Shown here one piece after another: positions 11,101 to 23,100 of a stretch of DNA of 64,000 nucleotides. The position numbers were made by a program, and so were the translations under genes. The notes below the pieces were generated by a model. The model was given only the letters and a program-made list of their open reading frames with translations, had not been told where the DNA came from and made no database searches. Position 1 is the first letter of the stretch, and the number at the start of each line of letters is the position of its first letter. Source of the DNA: Roseiconus nitratireducens (GTDB taxonomy: Bacteria > Planctomycetota > Planctomycetia > Pirellulales > Pirellulaceae); contig NZ_VWOX01000009.1 of the NCBI RefSeq assembly GCF_008629675.1, positions 124,001-188,000 on the forward strand, read 5' to 3'.

Positions 11101-14100
11101 GCGACGCGACATCCATCGTGCGAAGCATCGAGACCAGGAATTGATCTTCACCGTCGTCGACAGTGCTGTCGGATGGCACCGCCGCGGAGGCACTTCCGAA
11201 GGCTCGCGTCACACCTCCGAGCAAGGTTTGCAGAAAGCTGTAACTGTCGACGTCCACGTTGCCGAACAACTCGGTTTTCGCCTGATCCCCCGGAGTGATC
11301 TCGCCCTGCAAGACCATCGACGTGCCGTAGCCCGAATCGGAATCGTTGTGGTCGCCACGGACGATGATGCCCGCGGTCGAATCGACCAAACCCGCCAAGA
11401 CTTCCGCCGCGGTGGGAAGGACGAATCCGTCGCCGATCCGCAGTTCGACCGATTCGGCGGCCGCGATCCGCCCCCGGCTGAGGGTCACCGAGGCATCTTC
11501 TTCGATCCAGGCAACCCCGCCGGTTAGCAAGTTCAAATCTTCATCAAGATCCGAACTCTCGCGGACCGTCAACCGAACCAGACCGGCAAACGACTCGACC
11601 TGCAACACATCCAGGGCTCCATCGACCTCCTCCAGATAGATGTCGTCGCTGGCGTCGGCGTAGAGATGCCCCTGCTGTTGCTGACGCGTATCAATCTCCA
11701 GATCATTGGTGGACTCGCCGATGCCCCCGCCGTTGGCATCCAAGTCGACGCTGGTCGCCCGAATGTTCCAAGCGGTGTCCCCGGAACCGCCGCCGCGGCC
11801 ATCGAGGATTGCTCCAGCCACTGAAACGATCGATGCGTCGCCCGCGCTGACGTCCACCGTATCGATATTCAAATCACCGGCGGTTTCCTGAACAAAGGTT
11901 CCGTCAGCCGACGTTGCGACCAGCACACCAAAGGCGGAATACGAGGAATTGATTTCCAGGAAATTGCTGGTGGAACCGATCGAATCGGTAGCATCCAGCG
12001 TGATGTTTTTCCCAGACACATCGGCGGTGGCATCACCGGCCGGCGGGGCACCGTCCCCCGACGCGGCGTCCACGATCGACTTCGGCGAACTCAAGATCAC
12101 GTCATCGTAGCGCGAAATGATGTTCCCCACCCGCATGTTTCCGGAACCTTCGGTGGCATCGACCAAGCCATTGGTATCGATGTCCAGATGTCCGCTCCCT
12201 TTCACGTTGGTCACCGCTTCCACGTTGACCACGTTATTCCGCGAAGTAGTCGGTGATGACGGGTTGGCCGCCGCGATGATGATGTCGCCCGTGTCGACCA
12301 CCCCGCCTGATCGGATGATTTCAAAGTCGTAATCGATTTCGATGTCCGCCGCGGTCCCCCCATAGGCTCCGGCATCACGCCGACCGCGTGTGCCGTCATT
12401 GGAGTACCGCGTGTAGAAGGTCTTGTCGGGCGCGTCCGAACTATCGTTCGGTGAATCCACATAGACGCCGTCGATATCGGCACTCGAAGTCTCCAGGACT
12501 CCGGATCGCAACAGAACATCCGCAGTGTCACCCGCTTCAATGAACTTGATGTCCAAATCCAGAACCGTGGGCGCGGTGTCCGTATCCGAGACACGTTGAA
12601 TGCCGGTCAAGTCCAACCAAATGCTCTGGTCGGCGACCACCTTCAGCAGTTCGCTACGAGCGTTGCTCTCAACCAACTGGACGACGATTCGCCCCGTCGC
12701 CCCCGCCCCGACGCTGCCCGCAGCGGAGTCGATGTCCAATTCATTGCTCAACACGCTGCCCGTGCCGGCGGTCTTTCCGGTGTACAGGGAGATCAGTTGT
12801 GCGAAGCTTGTGACGTCAGCTCCGTTGACGATGTCTCCACCGGAGTTGTAGAGGAAGGTTTCGCCGATCGGATTGTTGATCGCGCCGTTCAGCCCGAGAT
12901 CGCCGGCTCCCAGATTCTGCACATCGACCAATGACGGATCGATGTCTCGCTGCAGATCAAAGTCGATGTTCACGTCATCCGACACGAGCACGATCCGTGG
13001 ACGTGGTGGACTGCTCGAGTTGGTCGCGGCGGTGTTGACCACGTCGATCCGGTTCAGGATCAAGTCCTTGTCGGACCCATTGATGATGCTGACGAATTCA
13101 TAGCCGTCCAACATGCTGAATTCACCCTGATCGCCGTTGATCACCCCGTCCTTGGCTTCAAACAGGACTTCGCCGGCATCATCGTTGACGATGTCATTGA
13201 CGACAATGTCATCGCTGGCGATGGTTCCGCTGGTACGACTTGCCCCCGCGGCGCCATCGTCCACGGACACGTTGACTGCCCTTTGGATCGTGCCGTTCGC
13301 GTCAATGACCAATTCCGGGCTGGGCCCGCTGTTGATCACAACGTCGGCGTCCCAGCGGATGTCAAAGGTTCGATTCCCACCGCCGCCACCATCGACCTGA
13401 CCTTCGTTGGCCTGGACGTACAGGGCCAGGTGCGAGAAGCCTCCATCGTCTTTCAGGTCGGTATCACCGGCGAACGCCGACACCCGCGGCCCCGCGTAAA
13501 TGGTTGCCCCGGCATCGGCGTCCACAATACTCTTCAGATCCGAATCGCCTTTTTCCTTGGCTTCCTGAGGCGGGATCAAGCCGACGGCGGTGGCCGTCGG
13601 TTTTCGATCGACATCGACCTCGGAGTGTCGCGACTGGATGTCGACGCCCTGCAATCCCCGGATGACGGCGTCGGAGGCAATGGTGGCGTTGGAATTCGAA
13701 TCGATATTGATTTCGGCGTCGGCGTACGCGGTCGTGACACCGCCATAGGCCTGGGCGTCCGCAACGGCTTTGGCTTTCAGCTTGCTGACCTTGGCGTCCA
13801 GGTCGACGGTGCCGCCTTCCACCAGCGCTCGCTTGCCGATCACGACGTCGGTGGTCACCGCGACGTTGTCGACACCGATCTGAATCCCCCCTCCGAACTC
13901 GGTGTCGTTCTTGCCGTTGTCATCCAGCCCGTCGGCGTCGGCACCGGCTCCGAGCGCGATCACGAATGCAGATGAATCCGTGAAAGCGTCGACGGTGGAA
14001 TCCGAGTGGATCTTGACGGCGCCGCCGGCCACGATCGAGGCGTCCTCGCCGACCGTGGCCGTGGTGTCAAATTGGACGCGTGATGCTGTGTCGGATACCG

Positions 14101-17100
14101 CCGCACCGATGGCTCCCCCGCCGCCGGCATAGGCGACCAGGTCATTTTCAATGTCCGTCAGCGCGGTCAACGACACGTCACCCTCAGCGGTGATGGACGC
14201 CGAATCGTCAAGGTAGGCGTCCGTATCGGTGGTTTGGTCGATCCTGGTTCGCACGATCCCGACCTTGATGACGCCGCCGGCCTGATTGTCAACGTTCGTC
14301 GAGGCGTTGTGCTGGGAGGTCGCCGAAAGCTGGACATCCCCACCGGCGGTGATCACCGAATTAGCGCCCAGGAAGGACTGCACTGACGAATCGTCTTCCA
14401 ATGTCGCGCGGACGTCGCCAACATCGATGGCCCCGCCGCCGCCGCCTTTGACGGTCGACGAACTCTTGCCATCGCCGGTCGGTGGTGAAATCAGATCCAA
14501 CGAAATTCCACCGGGACCCGCCAACGAATGTCCATCGTTTTTGTCGACCGTCGACGATCCCAGATCAAACACTAACTGATGGAGAAGTGCGTGGGTGTCG
14601 GTGGACGCAACCAGGTCGATGCCCTCGACGCCGATTGAGTGCTGGCCGTCGCGATGGGCTGTGTTCAGCGTCAACGGATTGGCGCCGGGGCTCTCGGCGA
14701 GTTGGAATTCACCGGTGGAAGCATTCGAGTTCACCACGTAGTAGGTGACGCCGTCTTCCAGTCCGTCAATACTCAGTTCCAACGAATGAATGACGGTTTC
14801 CGCACCAGCGTCGCTGGAGACCTCGATTTCGATCGGGACAGGCGGTTGGGGATTGCTGACGCTGTCGTCGCCGATCGCATTCTCGTAGGTTGCGGCCAGT
14901 TGGATTTCGTTCTCGCCAAGTTTGATCACATAGTACGTTTCGCCATCCTGCAGCTCGCCGATCTCCGGGCCGGATCCTTGCCGTCGGTACACAACCGCGT
15001 CGCCATCGGAGAACCCGTGGTTTGGCAGGTACAGATTGTCGGCGTCTGTATTCGGGACAACTTCGCCATTTGCCGTCAACAGCACGCCGCTGAGCACACT
15101 GACATCGACGTTGGACGCTGAAAACTCGCTCACGGCGGCAGCTCGGTAAGTCACCGCCTGATCCTCCGCGAAGACGACGCCCGGGACGGTGATCGTACTG
15201 CCCGACACATCCGCTGCGTCGAACGACGGCAAGTCCGCTTCCGCCTCGGTTTTGGTGCGAGCCAACTTGATGGTGGTGACGCCCAACGGGTTGCCGCTGC
15301 TGTCCGTCTGCTGGTCCATCGCTCGAACATAGAAGACCTGCGAGGGATCCACGTACGCCGGGTCGCTGGAGGGAAGATTCAGCTGCCAGGGCTCGATGAC
15401 CGAGGTCGAACCGCCGTCGTCCAGGCGAACCGCATCACCGGTTCTCAGTTTCCGGGCGGCGGAAAATGTGATCGTGTCGCGCGCCGAATCGACACCGCCA
15501 ACCGCATCGAACTGGGCGCCAAAACTGATCTTGTCGTCTCCGGCGTCAATGACTTCGTACTCGCGACCGTCTTCCAGACCCGCGATGGCGGATTGCCCGC
15601 TCGGAACGACGTAGGTGACCACCTCGCCGGTGCTGAGGTCGAACTCAAAATCAAGGGTATCGCTGGCGGCATCAACGCCCTGAATCAAGTCACTTGGCGT
15701 GGTGGTGCCCGCCGGTGGCTGGTCGCTTAGCGTTGCCGTGACTTCAACGTCGCCGGACGCATTGAGCACGGAATTGTCACCGAGTGACGCCTGGATCTCC
15801 GGCGTGAGTTTGACAACCGACTTTGGCGAGTGGGCCTCGACCAAAATCGATCCGGCATAGGTTTCCACCTTGGCATCGGCTTCGCCACGACCGATCGCGG
15901 AAATCGTGGCGTTGCCTCCGCTGGAACCCGTCGCGTTCATTTGCACGTCGACGTCGTCGGCCAGGTAGGCGTACACCGATCGGTCGATCGTGATCTCTCC
16001 GGTGTCGCCACCGGTGACCGCGACGGTCAGGCTTCCGCCTCCGACCAGCACATCGACGTCGATCAACGCAGCCAGCATCTCGGCCTTTACCGTCAGGTCG
16101 CCCGGCATCTGACCGCCGTCCAGCCCCGAGACGTGCGTGCCGTCACCGATGAAGGCATGGGTGGCCCCGGCGATGTCGCCGTCGGCGTACAAATGCCCTT
16201 TGGCAGCGGCACCGCCCCCGGCACCGCCTTCGGCGAGCACCGTCACGTCATCGGTGCTTTTTGCGTCCACGTTGACGTAACCGCCGGATTCGATGGTCGC
16301 CTGCGTCACACCGGATCCCAGCGTACCGGCCGGACCGACGAACGCATTCACGTCGGAATCGATCGACGCAGTCGCGAATCCGGTGTTTCCCGCAACAGCC
16401 AATCCAATTCCGACCGTCAGGATTAAGCTGTCGACGGTATGGGTTCCCTCGGCCGTGACATCCACCGACCCGGCTTCGATCACCGTGTCCTCGGCGATGT
16501 GCGCATCGGTGTCCATGTCGATGGTCGCATTCGCGCTCATGCTGCTCACACCGACGCCGATCGCCCCGGCGCCACCTTCGCTGTGAGTCGTCGCGGCGGC
16601 GGTGGTCGATGCCCCGACGGACACGTTTCCACTTCGCGCCGTGATGGTCGATCCGCTGCCGACATACGCTTGCGTCTGGCCGGAAATGCCGGCTTCACCA
16701 TCCGCAAGCCCCAGCGCCGCACCGATCTGCACCGATACCGACACAGTCAGCAGCGTTGCGGTTGCGGTTGCCGTCGTGGTGGCGTCGATGGCCACACCAC
16801 CGAGCGTGGAGGTCACATCAGAGCCGTCCACATACGCTTTGATTTGGTTGTCGATGTCGTTGGTCGTCTCGGTGATCCCGACCGATGCTCCGACCACACT
16901 CAGGCTGCCCGCGATCCCGGACACATCGGCGATGATGACCGAAGTGTCCGTTGCGCTGATCGACACGTCGCCGACGCCGGTGACGGTGCTGCCGCCGGAC
17001 GCGTAGGCCGAAGTCGTGCTGGTGATCTCATTCTTCGCAATTCCACCGGCACCGGCCAACGCGACGCTGAAACCTTGCTTCGGGTTGACCAGGGCGACGG

Positions 17101-20100
17101 CGGCCGCCACCGCGAGCGCGTAAGCATCGATCGTCTGGTTGCTGGTCGCGCTGATTGTCACAGATCCATCGGAATCGATCTCCGACGCCCCATCGACGTA
17201 CGCCGAAACCGTGTTGCCGATGTCGTTGTAAGACAGACCGGCCGAGATCGCCAACGCCGCCGAGAACCCGCTGGGACTGACCGAAAGAGCGACGGTGCCA
17301 CCGGCGGCATCGGCGGTCAACGTCGAGGTGTCACTCGCGGTGACGGAGACCATGGAACCGGCGTCGCTGAACACCTTGCCGCCACCGGTGACGTACGCCT
17401 GCGTGGTGTTGGCGATCGTGTTGGTCGACTGCGCCCCCTCGCCCGCGGCCGAGATTGCGATCGCATCGTCTCCGGTGGAAATGGTCACGCTGGCAGCCAC
17501 CGCAACGGTCAAGGCGGAGATCGTTGCGTCGGAAATCGCCGACAACACGGCTTCACCACCCGAGTCGATGACCGCGTCATCAACGAACGCTTTGGTGGTG
17601 TTCTCAATCGTGTTCTCCGCGATGGTGACACCGATCGCGACCGACGCGCCCGTTCCAAGCGTGAACGACAGTGCGCCGGCGACGGCATCCGCCTTGATCG
17701 TGGACGTGTCGGACGCCTCCACGAACACCCGATCGCCGGTTCCGGATTCCAGATCACTTCCGTTCTTGACGTACGCTTTGGTCTTGTTCTTGATCGAGTT
17801 CCCGGACCCCGTCCCGGCTCCCGCGATTGCGAGCCCCAGAAAACTCGACCCGGTCGAGATCGCGACAGCCCCCGCTCCGGCAATCGTCAGTGCCTCGATG
17901 ATCGATTCAGTCGTGGCCGTGATGTCGATCTTGCCCGACGCGTCGATCGTAGCATCTTCCACAGATGCCTCGACCACATTTTCCACCTCGTTGACGGCGG
18001 CAGAAGCTCCGAAGGAACCGGCCAAAGCAATTCCCGGCGTGCTCGCGAAAACCAATCCGAGCCCGACCGCACCGGCGTCAACGGCAACCGTCGAAATATC
18101 ACTCGCCTCGACATAGACGTCTCCACCAACATCGATTCCCGGATCTGATCCGCCGCCTTTGATGTATGCCTTGGTGGTGTTGGTGATCGAATTGCCGGCC
18201 CCGGCGCCGGTGAATGCTCCGCTGCCGAGGGCACCCCCGATCGTCAGCACCTCGATGGTCGACTCATTCGTCGCCAGCACCTCCAGGTCGTCGGCGACGT
18301 CCAGGGTCGACCCATCGATGTAGGCTTTCACCGTGTTGCTGATCTCGTGGATTCCGACGGACACGGCGAACGTCAGGTTGATCAGATTTCCGGTGGTGCT
18401 GAAAGCCAGTGAAACCCCGATGGCTCCCGCGTCGGAATGAATCTTGGATTGATCGTCCGCGACGACATAAACCTTGCCCCCGTTGGTCGTCACAATCGCC
18501 GGTTCCAAACCGTTCTCGCTGCCTTTGATGTACGCTTCGGCGGTGGTGTCGATGTAGTTCCCCGAACCGGCACCGGCACCGGTCAATGAGAAATTGGTGC
18601 CAATGCCTCCCGCGGAAACGGCAAGCGATCCGGCCATGCTGAGTGAGTCGATGGTGGGTGCCATCGTGGCCGTCACCCCGATGTCACCCGCGGCGTTGAT
18701 GGTGGAATCTTTCACGTAGGCCCGAGACGCGGATCCGATATCGTTGACCGCAACTCCCAAGCCGAGTGCCACGCTGACCCCGCTGGATAGGGCAATCGTA
18801 AATCCCCCGCCATCGGCGGTGATCGTCATGGTATCCGAGGCGTCGACCAAGACCGAATCGACGATCAGGTCGACACCGTCCAGATAGGCCCGCGTCTCGT
18901 TGGTGGGATCGCCGTTTTCGTCCTTGCTGTTGGTCATCAGGTTGATAGAAAGTGACCCGGAAAAGGTCCCGGCACTCTTACCGGCCGCCAACGCTAGTCC
19001 GGCGGCGATCGCGTGCAAATCGCCTGAGCGGATCGCTTCGACGACCACGTCGTCCGCCTCGATCTTCGTGTCCACCACAAATGCGTCGGTGATGGCTCGG
19101 ATATCGTTCAGACTGAACTCGCCGGTCAGGGCACCGGCGGCTTTGCTTCCGGAAAATGCAAGTGCCGCGCTTCCCGTCAGGGAAAACTGAAACTGCGTCT
19201 CCGACGCTGACACCGTGACATCGCCTGCTTTCAGCAATCCGGCATCCACAATTGAGGCCTGCGTGACACTCTTGACGATGTTCACCGCCCCGGACGCGGC
19301 CCCGGCGATCGCAGGCGTGACCGAACTGCTGACATCGCTGTTGACCTGGCCCTGTTGAGGCGTATCGTCGGGAATCGATTTCCCGGAGGTGGTGAACGCG
19401 GCGGCGCCGGCGATGGAAAATGCCCACAGGTTTCCGTCGGAAATCGCATTGACGACCACCGCTTCTGAAACGTCGATCCCCGAGGTCGTTCGGGGCGAAC
19501 TGATCTGACTGTCGGTGATCGTCTCGTCGCCGATCACGGCGTAGGTTTCCCGATCGACCTCGTTGACCGCGACGCTGATTCCCGCCCCCACCGCATCAGC
19601 GAGCGCGAGCGCGCCGACCCAATTCGCTTGCGTCACGAGATCGCCCGCGTAGACCCGGACGTTTCGCCCCGTCACGATGGCCGATTCGCCCAACTTGGCC
19701 AGGGTGTCGCTGGTCTGTTTCGTGTAGGCGACCGATCCGCCCAGAGCAAAGGTGTCCGCCTTGGCCCCCGACTGCGTCAGGTTGACGACGAACATCGCCT
19801 CCTCGGCTTTGATGTTGAATCCTCCATCGCCACCGCTGTCGATTTTGGCACCATTCTTGACAATCGCGTTGGTGGTATTGGTCAACACGTTCACATACAC
19901 CGCTCCCCCGATGCCGACCTTGCCATCGGTTCCCAGTGGATTGAGTGAGATGCGGTCGGTGAACTTGTCGTAGCTTCGCGTGGGATCCTTACTGAAGTTG
20001 GGAAGTGAGAAGATCCCGGTCATGTTCACGGTTTGCATGTAGTTGGTCGCTTCGACCGACACCGTCTGTTCCCCCAAACCGTCGTCCTGCTGGTCCGCCT

Positions 20101-23100
20101 GATTGGGATGCGGATTGCTGGAGTCATCATGCCAGCTGGCGTTTTGGTTGATCTCGGCATTGGATTCGACGATCGCGTTGGAGGCGTTCGTAAACACCAA
20201 CACATTGATCGCTCCGGCGATCCCGGCTTTGGTGCCGCTGGAGGAACTGGTTGCCCAACTGTTGAACAGCGAATCCTTCAGTCCCAACGTTCCGTCAAGG
20301 TACTTGGTAAAGAACTCGTACCCTTCTTCTCGAACGCTGTCGACGAACTCGCCGGGGGACAGCGGGATGAATTCATCGAATCGCGTCAAGAACGGATAGC
20401 TGACATCGGAAATCACTCGCGTCGCGCGGAGGGCATCCAGCTTGGCGCCATCGGCGACCGTGGCCGTCGCCGAGTTGTTGTAGATGCCGACATCAATCGA
20501 GGCACCGATCGCAACCGGCGCACTGCTTTCGGCATTCGTGCCGGAATTGGTCCCCTTTTGGGTTTGCGTTTGCTGCGGTTCCGAATCCGTATGCGCGGTG
20601 ATCACGTAGGATTCGTTGATGGTCGCCACCACCTCCAAGTCCTCGTTGGACTGGAGCGTCGCATTCGCGCCGATGTCCGTAGTCACCACGTGGTCGGTAT
20701 AAGAAAAGGCCAACGCACCGGAGACACTCAGTTTGCTATTCGCACCTTTGGGCGCCTTGTCGCTGTAGCTCTTGGTAAAACTCGAAAAGATCGTGTCGAA
20801 CGCATTTGCCGTTGCGACCCCTTCCACCGATTCCAGGAACGACGTTTTCGAGTTCTCACTGGACAGACCGGAACCGGCAACGGAGGAATCCGATGCATCC
20901 AGCGTGGACTGCACGCCGACACCGGTGACAAAACCGGAATCGAGGACGTGCTTGGAACTGATGCGAAGATTTACTCCGGAGCCCAGGCTGCTCAGATCGA
21001 CCGAGCCAAGGCTGATGCGGACGCCGGCACGGGCTTCGTTCTCCGACTCCGCCAACCCGATCACCTGCGCGTCGGCGAATCGTGTGTCGCCCTGCAGGTT
21101 GTTTTCCGCGGTGTCGGCGACCACGTAGTAGGTTCCGCCAAGCTGCAATCCGCCGACGATGATCGGATCGCCGTTGTCATCGAAGCTGTCAATCGGATCC
21201 CCATTGCTGTCGACGGCCTCCAGCACGACTGCCTGGCCCAATTCGACGGCATTGAAAACCGCCGCGCCATTCCGATTGAGCTCAATTGAATCGTTGCTCG
21301 GATCGACGTCCGAAGCTTCGAACACATGTTCGTTGTTGGCGGTTGCCACACCGGCATAGTCCTTGATCAGATCGACGTATTTTCCGATCGCAGCCAGGGT
21401 CTCATTCTCGGCCAATCGGATGCGTTCGGGATCGTTCAGATCAGGCACCACGACATAGGACCGACCGTCAACCAGAAATCCAATGCTGTTGCCGCGGCGA
21501 TTGGTGTAGGTGATCGAATCACCGGAGACCAAGGCGTGGGGCCCGACGTAGATCGTGTCGTCCGTGTAGTTGACGTACCCGATTTGATCCGATTTGGTGA
21601 CGGTCGGATCGATCTCAATCTTGACCGTGTAACCGGGTTCGGCGCGGGCTTCGATCGTGCCGTCGACATTCGTGGTGATTTCGGCGTTGGAGAATTGCAA
21701 GCTGAACGCCAGGGCGGCCGTCGCGTCGGCGAACGTTCCGGAATCGGCACCGGCGGACGAATCAAGCTGACCGTCGGCCCAGACGTTGGCGGTCTTGCCC
21801 GCGAGAATTCGGGCGCCTTTCTTCACGTCCACGTTGGAATCGACCGTCGCATTGCTGATCGCCAGCGAACCGGCGACCTGCTTCCCGCCGGGCGTCGGAT
21901 ACGCGCTCGTATCCTGCGACGTGCTGGCCGACAGGTCGGCGGTCGCGCTGCCGTTGGCCGTGATCACGACCGAATCGACCGCGCTGATCAGCACATTTTT
22001 ATTGATCTGGATGTCGGCGATCGCATCGGCCTGAACGTAGCCAATCGTGACCAGACTGCTGCTGATCACACCGCTGGATTCTGCCACGGCGTTGGCATAA
22101 ATCCCCACGGTTCCTTTAGCAATGATCTGTGCGTCCTGCTTGACCGTCACCTTGGCGTCCGACGTCTTCAGCAGAACCTTGGCCGGCAGCGCAAGCTGGT
22201 CGGTCAACTGTCCGAGCAGCGGACCGATCACGAAATTGTTTAAGTCCTGGCTGGCGCCCAGGGTATCCGACAGCGTGCGGTCTTCCGATTGCGAATAGAG
22301 GTAGATTCCATTGCCTTTGATGACCGACCGCTGACCGACGTCAATCGAGACGGCGCGGTTGGTGTAAAGTAATGGCGACAAGTTCTCCAGTTCCGCGACG
22401 CCCAGCAGCCGGGCCCGCAGGAACACGTCGTTGGTGCCGGTATCGATCGTCACATCATCCTTGACGTCGATCTTTTCGGCATAGACTTCCAGGTAGCCGT
22501 TTCCGGTTTTGACATCGCCCGAAAAGATGACGGTATCGACGAACGGATCATCGACCACCGGTTGCAAACCCAAGGCCTCATTGGCGGCGGAGTACTGGCT
22601 ACCAAACAGGTACAGATCGGCGCTGAACAGCGGATCCAAGGACTGCACCTCGATGGTGTCGGTTCCGTCCAATCCCTCGATGGTCAGAGACCCGGAGGGA
22701 TTCGTCACCGAAAGCTTGTTGTTGCTGGTCCCATCGATCGCGTCATAGATCATCAATTCGCTGAATTCGATCTCGATCTTTCCAGCGGTATTGGGGTCTG
22801 CCCGGACGTAAATCTCGTCATCGAAGATCGTGCCTTGGATAACGCGGTCTTGATCGTCGCCGAGCGTGATGGATTGACGGTCCATGCCCGCAAAGCGGAC
22901 CGTTACCGCGTTGACGATGACCGTTCCTGAGACATCGTTCCCGGTGGGGTTGTAGGCGATGTCAATCGACCCCGCGCTGCCATCTCCCTCGACCATGAAC
23001 CCGTCCAGGCCTCCGCTGCCGCCATCGATCGTTCCCGAAAGGCTTGATCCGCTTTCGAACACAAACAGGTCGCGAATGTCCGCTTGGCCGACCAGTTCCT

